A stretch of 64,000 bases of DNA from Paraspadella gotoi (Eukaryota; Chaetognatha): contig CM119264.1 in assembly GCA_051294375.1 (NCBI GenBank), forward strand, positions 1,807,298 to 1,871,297. Reading direction: 5' to 3'. Made by a program: the position numbers and the translations under genes. The notes beneath the pieces are model-generated. The model made no database searches and had not been told where the DNA came from. It worked only from the letters and a program-made list of their open reading frames with translations. Positions 24,949 through 36,857 of this stretch are shown here, one piece after another. Numbering within the stretch: position 1 is the stretch's first letter; every line of letters starts with the position of its first letter.

Positions 24949-27071
24949 TAGTTAACATCCTTACAATCGTACTTTAATTAACTTTAATATAAGCAAAAGT
25001 TGCAAAAATAAAATAAAAAGTAAAAATTAATATAAATAGTTTATTATGGACTTAGTTTCGTTGCGTTTGAATTAAGAGAAAAAGAATTTGTTTGTTTTTG
25101 TTTACATAATTTTGAGCTGATGAAGGCCAACAACAACAACAACAACCATGCCAAAACTATTCCTTTTTCTCTTTGTGGATTGAATTTTCGTTGTATGTAA
25201 ACAAAAACTAAACAAATTATTTTTCTCTTGTCTATAAATATTTTAATAATACAAATAATAATTCGCGAATCTAATCCCAGTACGTCGCATCTACCCAAAA
25301 AACGATGTGGTTTGCAATTCGTCTCCGTGATTCTCAACGAAATTTATCAATTTTCGAGATAAATGACGAAGCCAGCGTCGGTCTGTCGGTCTCTCTGTCT
25401 GTCGGTCTGTCCTCGCGTCAAAAAAAGAATCTGCACCAGCATATTTTTTTTTCTCCACTTAACCATCGATTTTGGGTCAACATTTCGAGCGACGACGACG
25501 ACGACGACGACGACGAACGCCGATTGGGGGAAAATTTAACTTTATTGTGACGCAATTAATAAATAATTTGTTTATTATCTTTGTTTGTTTAGTTCCTAAT
25601 TAAATTTGAATGTTACCTCATGAATATAAAAGGGGTTTTATTTTTGTTCTTATTAAAAACGTTCACCTATCATACTAAACGAAAAATATCAAAAGCTACT
25701 ATTAAAACAAAAAAAGATAATCACATTAATAATAAAAATAATAAATGACTATAAATATTGCGTATTAAAGTTCCTCAAACCACCTCAGGCCTAATCGAGC
25801 GAAAATGGTTTTTGTTTCGTCTGCCAAAAATTGTGGGAAAATTCTTTGTTTTTTTTAGTTTTTAGGAAATAGTTTTTCGAATCGACCATTTTAGTCACAG
25901 TCTTGACTTCACATTTTTTTTCACAATTTCTCAAATAAAATTAAAAAAGGAATAAAAGTTTACTTCATTGCTCGGTATGGTATCGTACTATAGATGTTTA
26001 CTAAAAACCAATGGCTGATGTCAAATATACTTATATAACAATCTTTAATTTAAATTTAGTTTAAAAAAGCTATATTTTAATAATAAAATTTTTATACGCA
26101 ATTTTTATCTAATAAAAATATTAGCCTTAGATTAACAATAAAATTAACCAAAAAGCCTATCTGCCCGGGGTTCGAACCCCACCTTCTCTCCCTTCCCAGT
26201 TTTTCTCTCATTCCGCGAATGCATCGGGCGGGTTTGGACTTGGCCCGCCGCGTCGGCTGCCGTCGCTGACGCCGCTCCTGTCGTCGTGGCTGCGTCGGCC
26301 GCTGCTCCTCTCTTCTCATTTCTCAGTCGTCGGCCTGTCAGATCTGGACGCTGCCTCAGCGAGAAATAAAATAACCTTTCTATTTTTTTTTATTATATAA
26401 TGTTAAAATTGCGCAATTTTTTATCCTCTATCGACGAAGTTTAATTTAAAAATGGATTTAATATCGGTTGGGAATTCTCAGCTCGACTAAATCCTAGATG
26501 TTTACTACCGCGTGGTCGGTGATAAGAAAAAACGTGGTGACCAAAAAATAACTTGCGACTCATTGAAAGACTGAATTATTTGGGAAATTTTGTAATTTTA
26601 CTTCCTCGTTGATAACAAGATATAGTTTTGATAAGCTAATTTAGTGTCGAGGGGACCATGGGTATAAAAAGTATTTTCTCCCCAAAAAATTTATTTTGTG
26701 TTATGATTGGTTCGATTTCTCGATTTTTGTATATTTATTTAAAATTCCATAAAAATATTTTTTTTAAAATATATTTAGAAAAATAAAGTTTTTTTTTAAA
26801 AACATGTGCATAAGTTTTATCACAATCGGTCAAGTGGTTTATGATTTTTTAAACTTTTAAAACAAGAAGGGAAAATTAAATATTATTCAAAATCTTCAGA
26901 ATCATTGATCTCTTATTCATCTTATTTTTCAAAAATTTAAAAACTATTATTTAAGGATCTGGGTCAACCTAGTTAAGTAGTTATCCAGTTATCCCTTGAA
27001 AAAGGGGGCTTCTTTGAAAACAAGTGCCCAATTTTAATTCATTTTTTCTTCACTTCAATTTATTAAAACTT
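24949..27071. other. Gene-free AT-rich stretch
   Basis: No gene recognised. A (GAC)n run at about 25489-25515; a tRNA-like relic on the minus strand at about 26155-26235 with B box GGTTCGAACCC but no convincing A box; and a fragment at 26700-26930 related to 55972-56190. Confidence 0.45.
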
Positions 27072-27306
27072 TGAAGAGACAGTAATTATTGATAAGTGTT
27101 AATGACAGAACCGTTCAATATAAGCAGTCCCTGAGCTTCGGATCAGGCTGTAACACCATGTTACAGGCGGGTTAAGCGCCCCGTCTCTCTTAACTGCCAA
27201 ACGACCACCGGGCTAGAACCCCGGACCTTTGGGTTGGGAGGCGAATGACTTGCCTCCGGCACCAATGGCCACTGATGAACGGTTGGTGGATTTTAGTTCA
27301 CCATAA
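27072..27306 (-). repeat. tRNA-derived SINE, family A, copy 1
   Basis: On the minus strand the head reads like a tRNA: GGCCATTGGTGCCGGAGGC, then GGCAAGTCATTCGCCTCC and the B-box-like GGGGTTCTAGCCCGG. The body contains 'gttacagcctgatccgaagctc' (minus strand). Nearly the same sequence lies at 29833-30067 and, in reverse orientation, at 37047-37266. Confidence 0.85.
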
Positions 27307-28132
27307 CTTAATATATTAATCAATTTCGGCACTTGTTTTCAAGGAAGCCCCCTTGCTGCGGCTCCTAAAGCAGCGGATTCAAACACATGCACAAAAATTG
27401 TATCTTTTGCTACTTCCATCATTGCAACTGATTCCTCCATTGTTCAAATTATCGTCGTCGTTTCTGTCGATCCCGATCCTGACTCTAAGTCATCCAGCCA
27501 GAGAGAGAGTGAGAGAGATTCGCAAAGGGTAAAGGGCAAAGGGGCATCGATGATTGAAAAGGCCGGACGGGGATCAGTGGTGAGAATAGGCCAAGGGTAA
27601 GGAGAGATTGAATTTAGTTTTGAAAAGAAGTGAAATGGTCAATTGGGAAGAGAGAGGGAGAGAGAAAATAATTCATTTCTTAAAGTCTTAATTAATTTCT
27701 TAAGACTTAATGTACTTGTAACAGTTGAAAAGATTTTTGTATACTGAAATTTTTAACATTAATAAATAATTGAAGAAAAGAAAATAGAAAGTGAAAGAGA
27801 TACATTTGGTGATATGAGGGATAGCAAAGTAATTAGTAAAGTGAAAAGTTGGCTTTTCTAAATGAGAGGCTTGGACGATGAGGCCGGGTCATTGACGTGT
27901 TCAGAAGACAGTTCGACCGAGCATGTTAGTGCTGGATTGAGTAGACTTCTCTTTGGCCTGATACGCCGCCGGCTTCCCTCTTCTCGCCTTCTGGCGGGGT
28001 GGGTGGTGTCCATTCTTGCCACTTTTGGGAGGAGAGACATGCGCTTCATCCCCCTGCTTCGTACTCTCATATGCGAGAGTCCTGGGGGCGGCTGTCTGGT
28101 GGTCCTATCACCACAGATGGATTAAAGCCGTT
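27307..28132. other. Stretch upstream of the p53-family gene
   Basis: Contains a GC-richer block (27860-28125) with open frames on both strands and no recognisable domain. It could hold a 5' exon, but I could not identify a p53 transactivation motif. Confidence 0.35.
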
Positions 28133-28136
28133 TCTT

Positions 28137-28365
28137 TCGCAGCGCCTCAGTGGCTCAGTAGACTAATGCACCATCCCAATGTGCGTCCCTGGTTCGAGCC
28201 CTGAGGTTGTCATGTAGAAAGTGGGATGGACCGGGTAAACCGCCTGTAGGCATGGGCCTACTGCCAGATCCAAAGCTCTGGACGACATGAACATGCTGTC
28301 TCGCTGTCGCCACGATGTGACACCGCTCCGGGTGTGGCGCCCTGTAAAACCAGCCTCTTCATTAT
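28137..28365 (+). repeat. tRNA-derived SINE, family D
   Basis: A box TGGCTCAGTAGAC and B box GGTTCGAGCCC are spaced as in a tRNA. The unrelated body ends in an AT-rich (ATA)n tail at 28370-28395. A degenerate relative may lie in the first SOUL intron (33050-33250, minus strand). Confidence 0.8.
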
Positions 28366-28816
28366 AATACTAAAATAATAATAATAATATTAAATTTTTT
28401 TTTTTTTTAGTTTATTTTCTCATATGCTTTTCGAGCAGAGTAAAATCTAGGATCGCTTCACAGGATATTTTTTAAAGGCTGATAAGTGGCAGGTTTTTGA
28501 AGTTTATGGGGTATAGTTTATGGTTTTAAATCGTCAGTGATAAAATTTAAAGAAGAATACTTATTACTTAACGATTTGGCATAAATTCACAGTACGTTTT
28601 AAAGATAATAATTATAAATTTGTCATGCCCAGACTTTTTGAGACACGACTCGTGATAAATTTTGCATCCCGCTGTCTCCTAAAAGCTTCGTCATAACTTT
28701 TTAGACAACACATCCAACTCCTCATTTGACATTTTTTTTCCTTCCTCATCTTGCAGTCCATCTGAATTTAAACCACGCGCTCCGTTCTGGCCGAAAGTGT
28801 AGGAGACGCTAGCCCC

Positions 28817-31447
28817 ATGGGCGTAATGTCTCACTCCAGCGACCAAGTGACGTCCTCCGTCAACACCAGCATTCCGCCGCCTCCGCCGCTCCACCCGGGT
28901 GTTGATTCAGGGGTCGCCGCTCCTTCAACCGGCCCCGGCCGACCCTGCGCCGCTTCACCGAAACTAAGCATCCCCTCCACTAAGAATTACCCCGGAATTT
29001 ATGGGTTCAGACTGACCTTGAAATCGACTGATCGAAGTAAAGAGACAAAATCTACTCGATGGACTTTCTCCAAGCCTTTGAACAGGATTTATTGCCGGAT
29101 GGGAGTTGCAGTGCCAATCACGGTGAGTCGTAACGTGATATTAAAACTTATTTTATTTCATGTCGCGCGTCGTTGTCTTGTTTAGAAAACGTCAAAATGG
29201 CAATGATTTTATTTTTATAGTTATCAACCCAATGTTACTTACTGTAAAAAACAAGTTGATTGGCCGAAAATCTTTATTCCTCAGATACTTTATAATCTCA
29301 AATCGCAATATGCAAACGAGATTACGATTTCTCTTGATTTAAATCTCGTTATCTCCAGTTCCGCTGTTCCTCTTCGCCGCCCCCCGATTGCGTCGTCCGC
29401 GCCATGGTCGTCTACACAGACTCTGAGCACGTGCAAGAGATCGTCGCCAGGTGCCCGACGCACGCGCAGACCAAAGACGACGCCTTTCCGCATCCCCTGC
29501 ACCTGCTGAGAGCCGACGACTCACGCGCCGTCTACTCAGACGTCGACCGTAACTTCGGACGCCACGCTGTTGACGTTCCGTGGCGTGAGCCGCAGTTGGG
29601 GGCGGAGGAAACTAGTTACATTTACAAGTTTATGTGTTTGAGGTGAGAATTTTTCAGGGAGGAACAGTTGCCATGGGGAAAAGATAAAAAAAGGGGGTAG
29701 AATTAGATTTTTGTTTTTACTACACATTTACCTTGTTAATTTAAGATTTAAGTTATTTACTAAAAACAATTTTATATGTTTTTATTTTTAAGTGGTATAA
29801 TTGCAGGACTTTCTATAGTTTTATTGTAGATACTGAAGAGACTATAATAATTGTTATGAATTAGTGACAGAACCGTTCAACATAAGCCGTCCCTGAGCTT
29901 CGGATCAGGCTGTAACACCGTGTTACAGGCGGGTGAAGCGCCCCGTCCCTCTGAATTGCTAGGCGACCACCGGGATATAACCCCGGACCTTTGGGTTGGG
30001 AGGCGAATGACTTGCCTCCTGCACCAATGGCCGCTGATGAACGGTTGGTGGATTTTAGTCCACCATAATACCAAAATATTGTTGTCTGCTTAGGTTTGTA
30101 AGCAATAAAACAATATTTTAGCGTTTAAAATTTATAATTAAGTTATTATTACTCTCGTTATTATATGAGCAATATTTCAAACGTAGTACTTGCGTCGGCG
30201 GCATCCATCGGCGCTCAACGGAAATCGTCTTCACTCTGGAATGCGTCGCTACCCACGAGACCCTGGCCCGCGCCACGGCCAGCTTCAGGGTGTGCTCTTG
30301 TCCCGGACGAGATCGTCGAAGAGACGAGGACATTCTGGCCAAAGCGTCGAACCCTTCGCAGTCGGAGGAGGCGGGCAAGCGGATCGACAACGGAATTTGC
30401 GGTACAGATTATAATCTTCTTGAAGGATCAACTATTTATTAACTAATTATTAAATAAAAAAAACGGATAAACCTTAAATTCTAAATTGAATTGATTTTAA
30501 CCTGCTTGAAGCAGTTACACTTTGCTTTCTCTAACCTGCTTGAAAAAACGCTTTATACGTATATGCTTTTAAAGGTTCATTGATTTTTGATTTACTAATA
30601 AAGTTGAAATGCTTAAAATTGCGTATTACGCACGTGAAATGGCAAACAATCTTAGACTTATGTATGGTGAAGACGAATCGGTTTCAAATATTTCCAAATG
30701 ACTGAGATTATTTCGAGTCACCAGAATATTAATAATTTAATTTATCATTTTCCGTTTATTTGAAAATTTATATCTTAATCATCATTAACATTCTCTTTTA
30801 CAGTCAAAACGAAAAAACGTCCTCTCTCTCTAGACGTGTTGGAGGATCGGTCTAAAAGAGTCTCCGCATCCCGCTCCTTCTCTCGCCCTCTTCCTTCTTC
30901 CACTCTACTTCCCTCCCTCCCGNNNNNNNNNNCTTACTCTCTCCACCCTCACCTCCCAACCCACCCTCCACCGCCTGGACTCTACACGGTCTCCACGCGT
31001 CACTGGAGCGACTACGAAATCCTCTTTCGCGTCAAGATGGCGTTGGAATTGGCGCGCGCCGCCACTGAGGAGACGAAAGGCGCCGTGATGGTAAAGACTG
31101 AGAGCGAAGTGAGTCATTCCGTGACGCCGCCGCTGCCGCCAACGAGTCGTCATTATTCTGCGCCGTCATCTTTGTCACATCCGTTTTTGACTCCGCCATC
31201 TACAACGACGACATCGACGCCTCCTTACAACGGAATCGGGTCTCCTTCATCTCTCGTCAGCGACAGTTTCCGCTCGGGATTCCCCACCGACTCCACGATG
31301 AACTTCAACGTGATGGAGCAACATCCTCCTCCGCAGCTGCAACAGCAGCAGCTGTCCTCCGGCGGCGGCATGTTTCACTATTTTACCCGAGAGCGTTGCA
31401 TATCGACGAGGATCCTAAATTCGATCCTTCGATCAACGTCCTCGTGA
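28817..31447 (+). CDS. p53/p63/p73-family transcription factor
   Basis: Sequence-specific tetrameric transcription factor. Exons: 28817-29122, 29359-29642, 30187-30401 and 30804-31447, with phases 0, 2 and 1 all agreeing. Exon 1 has YGFRLTL, WTFSKPLNRIYCRMG and VAVPIT, matching the start of the p53 core. Exon 2 has SSSPPPDCVVRAMVVY, ARCPTH (zinc Cys and His) and YKFMC. Exon 3 opens STCVGGIHRRS (remaining zinc Cys and the arginine pair equivalent to R248/R249) and has FRVCSCPGRDRR (equivalent of R273). Exon 4 has a KTKKR nuclear-localisation-like cluster and LYTVSTRHWSDYEIL, a p63/p73-type tetramerisation helix. The start at 28817 is the first in-frame ATG after an in-frame TAA, so a TAD is absent, or an upstream exon is unseen. 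A 10-N gap lies at 30923-30932. No SAM domain recognised. Confidence 0.93.
29833..30067 (-). repeat. tRNA-derived SINE, family A, copy 2
   Basis: Inserted in intron 2 of the p53-family gene. Very similar to 27072-27306, including the flanking block 'tgaagagac...aattgttatga' and 'gacagaaccgttcaa'. Confidence 0.85.
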
Positions 31448-32143
31448 TTTCTCGAGATCTTTGGCCAACGGAGGCCCATCTGTTCCGAAGGGGCGCGGCG
31501 CCAGGAATCCAAGTGCCCGACCCTTTGCGGCGCCCGGAACGACGCGTCGGCCACGCGAGGGGCGGGAAGCGCCGTCCGCTTGGGTTCGAACGCCGAAATC
31601 TTAGAGTGGAAATGGTCGCGGAACGAGTCTCCAAGACGCGGCAGACACCACCACGATTACTTCCAAGTCTTCTTCGCCGCTGAAAAAGCAGGCGAGATAA
31701 CGCCTCCTGCGCGCAGAGCGTCTCCGCCAGCGCGTGCGTCTCCGCGGCAGCACGTTGCGTCTCCGCTGCAGCGCAGCGCCTCGCCGATCGAAGTAAAGAA
31801 AGAAAAAGGGCAGAGTTATTCTTCACCGGAAACGCGAAACGACGACGGCGATAACGACGATGACGACGACGACGTTTATACAGTCAATGGTCTCGCCGAG
31901 GCCTCTGCTTCCGAATCCATTTCCCTCGCTGGGGTTGCTGCATGCTATGAAGTCAAGAATGCTGCAAGAAATTCGGCCAAGGATGCTGTGCGCGATAAAG
32001 GAGAGGTGGCAAGAGATTCTGCCAAAGCCCAGGCCATTGATGACGGGAAAGAAAGAAAGGAACAAGAAAACGACGCGGCCGATGCCGCCGTTGCCGCGGA
32101 TTCGCTATTGCTTCTTCGTCGGCGTCGAATGAGGAATAATTAA
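31448..32143 (+). other. Open frame continuing past the p53-family stop
   Basis: After the TGA at 31445-31447 the same frame stays open for about 230 codons to a TAA at 32141-32143. It includes ASPPARASPRQHVASP-like proline/serine repeats, a poly-Asp run and an alanine-rich acidic tail. A second frame (31396-31683) overlaps it. Options are a 3' UTR, a C-terminal extension joined by a small intron, or a sequence error at the TGA. No domain recognised. Confidence 0.4.
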
Positions 32144-32874
32144 GTCTGGTTTATTTATTATTTTATCGTTTTTGTCTTTTTTTTTCGAATATAAGCTTAT
32201 TAAGCATGCTGGTGATTGTTTTACGGTTTATTAGTAGCTGTAGTTATATAGTTATACATACTAAAATTGCAAAGCTTGCAATTGCGTTTCTTATTTACCT
32301 TTACCGTTGATTCTAATTATTGTTATTTAATGACATTTTTTTTCCTTGCCATTGCTCTGCTTTTATTAATATTAATTATTACTCTGCAAAGTTGCACATT
32401 TGTTTACTTCTAGATTTTGTATTTTCGGTTTTAATTTTTAAATAAACGAACTTTCTAGTTTTTTTTTTGTTTGTTTGTTTTTTTTTTGTTAAGTCGCAAA
32501 AATTAGTCTTGAAAGTTAGATAGAAAAAAGAATAAATAATAAAATTACCTACAAGATAATGACATGGTTAAGTGGAGGACATCGTAACACTTAACTAGAA
32601 TAGCTTGTTGCTACCATCTAAGACGTCATTTTTATATTTAATATTAAAGTAATAAAAGCATCCCAAAACGAAGGAACGATTTGCTTAAAATAATGTTATC
32701 CTGATATCACGAGGGTCGAGGGTTTTGCTCAAGATTAAGCCCTTCTCGAGTCAAGTAGAAAATAATCGGTCCTTTGTTCACAAGCAGTGAGAATTTAACA
32801 GATGCTTCATAAAATCCCGTTAAAAGTCGATAGTTATTTGAAGTTATTTATTGACAAAAAACTAACGACTCAAA
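32144..32874. other. Intergenic region, p53-family to SOUL gene 1
   Basis: AT-rich with several AATAAA-like signals (for example near 32440 and 32530). No gene recognised. It should contain the p53-family 3' end and the promoter of the first SOUL gene. Confidence 0.4.
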
Positions 32875-35636
32875 ATGTCGCTAAAACTTTTCTTATTGTC
32901 GGCCATTTCCGTAGTCGCTGTGACGCTGGCGGACGAGCGTCCAGAGTTTTGTCGGGGACGTGATTGTCCGAAGTATGAACTTCTCGAAAAACATGAGGTC
33001 TGGATTGGGAGGGGGCGAGGTTAATAGTTAACTAAAACTTATGGTAACATCCGAGTTGCCTGTGATGCTCATTGGGATGGGGCATCTCACCGTTGGCTTT
33101 GGGGGCTTCCGACCCTCACTGACGCATCCAGTCACTGGCGCGGTTACCCTAGGACGGTCTCGCTTTGCCAACAGAGAGGGAAGTCGTTAGGAATGTTGAT
33201 GGAACACAACGACTGGGATGGTGCGTTCCCCCTCTGAGCCAAAGGTATTGCATTAACTAAGGATGTGAGGCGGTGTGAAAATACCGCCACAAATGGTTAA
33301 TTTTTTTTTAGCGGGCATGTTAAAATTTAATCCTAATCTGAGAAAAACTCGACTGGAATATCAAAGATATACGCGTTTACTTTATTTTTAATACTCTCAG
33401 GCCTACGAAGTGAGAAAATATCAGTGGAGTCGATGGGCTTCGACCGAAGTGGAGACCTTCACCTGGGCCGCCGCTGCTCACATCGGATTCGGGAGACTCT
33501 TCAACTACTTTTTGGGAAACAATGACCAGGGTATGGTCGTTACTAAGGGCGAATAAAACGCCGTGATGCCATTAATGCGTTTTGAATGGCAGACTTGGAA
33601 CGTATGGTAAAATTAGTAAAAGTTCTATGCCTTAGGAGGTGGCGTCTCTTATATATTTTTGTCACAAACTATTTGTGTCAGTCGAAAATGACGATACCAA
33701 CGAGGATATCAAAGAAAACTATCTTTAAATTATCACAAACGTAAAACTATCATTTATGATGAAAAAAAAAACGAAAGTTAAGAAAAAGGGATGTATAAAA
33801 TATCTTCTCTTATCTGGGACAATTGAGTTTGGGCAATTGCCCAATTACACATTAAGCCCATTGGACATACTTAAAAATAGTTTTACTTGGTATAACATAA
33901 TATTCTACCTCCCGTATTGAGGTCGCCGCATCATCATGACTTCGCCGGTTCGAACCCTGGTCCAGCCTCACCAAGCTAAGCCTTATACAATCAGTTTCAT
34001 GCTTCCCTATGACATCGGAAAAAGGCCTAATCCAAATGATCCCTCAATTACTCTCCGCGATGATCCCGATGACCAAATCCGCTACGTTGCGTGAGTTCAT
34101 CTTTCTAGTATAATTATTCTTTATCATTACGTAATAATATTTCTTAAACGTCATCTCAAGCACAGGGAGTAATATTGATATGCCAACATCATTAATAATT
34201 ATCAATTTTTACTCTGTTGCTTACTTGAAAATATATGCCGTAATATCTGGTAAATTTTATTTTGCTTCTAGCACTGCTTTCTCGAAAGAAAATTAAAATA
34301 GCAATTTAAAGTAAATTGTATTTTGTTAATTTTTGTTTTAATTATAAACCTCCGCCACAATATTATGTAAGATCGTTAATAGATTAGATAAGCTCCAATC
34401 TCTTGAGTCAGATTGAAAATAAAAAGTGTTGCGGCAAAAAATAAGAAAAACTACCATTGATCTTATGACTTATTTTATTTATTTATTTATTTATTTTATT
34501 CATTTATTTATCTTATGATTTATGTTATTTAATTTGTCAGTAAAGGTTAAGTCTCCCTCGTTGTAAATCTTAATTAATATAACTCGATAATTACAATGTG
34601 TTTCATTATAATTGGACCGTCTTTCGTAGTTGGTCAGTTTGGAGGCAACTTTCATATTCTCGATCCATTTTAGCGATAGTTTCTCAAGATAATTCCTCTA
34701 CCTTCAGCTCTTTTTCCGGTCAAGCCACTGAACAGTTATGGGACGAATGCGCGAAAAACCTGACCAAAGCCATTGGAGACGCCCCAGTTTTTGACAGGTC
34801 CATTTTTTTTTTACTATAACAAATTTTTTTTTATTTTTAAATCAAAGTTTGAAGAGAGATTTAACAACGATTTTTATTTCATCGTTGTTAAATCTCTCTT
34901 CAAACTTTGTTCTAAATCAAATCACAACGAAACAGAAAGGAAAAAACACAATGATTTTTAAATCATAAAACCGGAAACAGTAAAAAACGAAAAACGATTA
35001 ACACAAAACAATAACAGTAACGGTATCAACAACAGATTAAAATGACTGGAATGGTATCGGTAACTAATACATAAAAACTATAAAATATAACATAACAATA
35101 TAACAATAACAATATAACATAACAATATAACAAATCGTGTTTTATTTTACTCTTTTCATTGCCTTTTCTAAGACTGTACCAGTAAATAAATAGAATTCTA
35201 TTATTCGTGAAATTAAATGGTAAAAAAAGTTAATCAAATTTACAGTTTGATCCAAGTTAAGCTGTGAGAATATCCAGATGGAAAATTTGACCGCATAAAT
35301 TACCTATTTGGACAATCAGTTGTTGAATAACAACCTCTTCATATGTGCATAATTTAGGAGTTATGAAATGCTTTTTATTCAACAAATTAGTACATTTAGC
35401 AACTTCTTTTATGGGCGTAGCGCGTTTATTTTCCTGGTAAAGCTGTCAGTTTTTAGAGAAATGACAAAAAATTTTCAAAATGTAACTTAGGTAATATTTA
35501 ACTGTATAAAATTGAAATTATGTGAATAAATATTTGTATTTTTGTCAGGTGGTATGAACTCGCGGAATATGATTCTCCTCATCAGATTTTGCACCGACAC
35601 AACGAATGTTGGATTACGAAGAGAAGTAAACAATAA
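32875..35636 (+). CDS. Secreted SOUL-type heme-binding protein 1
   Basis: Exons: 32875-32997, 33401-33530, 33922-34090, 34708-34797 and 35549-35636; the phases join cleanly into 199 residues. The first about 19 residues (MSLKLFLLSAISVVAVTLA) form a signal peptide, followed by FCRGRDCPKYELLEKHE. The SOUL hallmarks follow: YEVRKY, LFNYFLGNN, a MTSPVRT motif and the C-terminal WYELAEYDSP block ending HNECW. SOUL/HEBP proteins bind heme or porphyrin; a signal peptide points to a secreted or luminal form, as in HEBP2-like plant and invertebrate proteins. The intron 1 donor is a weak GAG|GTCTGG. Intron 1 carries a possible degenerate SINE, and intron 4 a hairpin element. Heme binding itself is inferred from family. 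Confidence 0.92.
34844..34908. repeat. Perfect hairpin (28-bp arms) in SOUL 1 intron
   Basis: Left arm begins aaagtttgaagagagattta; the right arm (34881-34908) is its exact complement, with a 9-base loop. Recent fold-back insertion or hairpin MITE. Confidence 0.9.
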
Positions 35637-35836
35637 TAATTTTAAAAGTCTTGTAATGAAATCAAAGCCGTGACGTGTCCTTATTTGGTATTAAAATCCT
35701 CTAGGACAAAAATAGGTCCATGAGTGCTTATTGTATATTGTCACAATTTAATCGACTGTGTATCGTTACTAAATACAAATAAGACAAATATCTAAGACTT
35801 TTTAAATATAATTACTATAAGTGCAGCTGGACAACG

Positions 35837-36514
35837 ACACGGATTTCAAATGGTAGTGAAATGAAAAGATGATATTAACTAGAGTGACTTCATGTTTTGC
35901 ACCCTAGTAAAAAAAATCTCTCACTTTTTTCTTTTTCAAATCTTAATAATCAAGCTTGCTTACTTTTTTAGCTATGAGCTTATCAATGCTATGGTCCAAA
36001 TTAAAAAAAAATTATTGCTAAAATATATATTTCAATAAAAAGAAATAAATTGTGAAAAAAATGACAGTTTTTTTCACCATATAGTTTATTAATTCAAACT
36101 TATAAAAATAAAAATTTTAGCTTCGAAAAAAAATTACAAAGAATAATATGTGAACATAACACTTTTCAGATTAAAAATAATTGCATTCTTCAATAAATTA
36201 ATAACAATAACAGTCAAAAGGCTCAGATGCTAAATCTAAAACAATGGTATTTACAAGGTCATAGTTTGACCATAAGAAAAAGAGGGTAAATGATCGAGGG
36301 TAAGGTCATTTCAGTCACTATTATCTAGGTTGCGGGTTGTCGTTGTTGTTGCTTCCACAAATGATCAATTTGTTATGTAGGAATATAAATGTCAGAGAAT
36401 TTTTCAACTAATGAAATGATCAAATATAATGATAGTCAGACAGATAGTCAGACAGATAGACAGTTAAAAGAGTTATAAAAACTATTTTATTTCACTGCCA
36501 TTTGAAATCCGTGT
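35837..36514. mobile_element. Non-autonomous DNA transposon with 26-bp TIRs
   Basis: Left terminus ACACGGATTTCAAATGG plus TAGTGAAAT; the right terminus is its complement with one mismatch. Internal 600 bp are AT-rich without a frame. The flanks share GACAAC, which may be part of the target-site duplication. It sits 200 bp after the SOUL 1 stop codon. Confidence 0.8.
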
Positions 36515-36857
36515 AAGACAACAGAATTTCACAATTTCTTTCTTATTTTATTAGTTATAACATTTAATTCAATAAAATTCATATTAGTCATTTTTTTTAT
36601 TTAAATTTTAGTACACCTTACTTTGTTCTTCTTGTTGTATAAGGGGCCGCGTGATAAAACAGAATAGATTAAGCCGTGCGTACTCTTCTTCTTACGAAAA
36701 CAATTTCGAAAGTTCATCTCGTTTTATAATCGATTCTTATCTTCGACTTCAGGTATAAAAACTAAACTTCTGATCAATTTTTCACAAAAACTTATAAACC
36801 TTTTTCTAAAGTTTAGAAGAAAAACAGGAAAACAGAAAAACATCCAACATTTTAAAA

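Noticed and set aside
26155-26340. Possible tRNA gene on the minus strand
   Set aside because: Good B box, but no A box or acceptor stem could be formed; noted only as a relic.
28691-28894. Minus-strand frame ending DEEGKKMSNEELDVLSKKL
   Set aside because: Overlaps antisense of p53-family exon 1, and no partner exon found.
31396-31683. 95-codon frame overlapping the p53-family 3' region
   Set aside because: No start context or splice sites that I could support; faint resemblance to known proteins is not enough.
33940-33975. B-box match GGTTCGAACCC, possible tRNA
   Set aside because: It lies inside SOUL 1 exon 3 and encodes the conserved PVRT motif.
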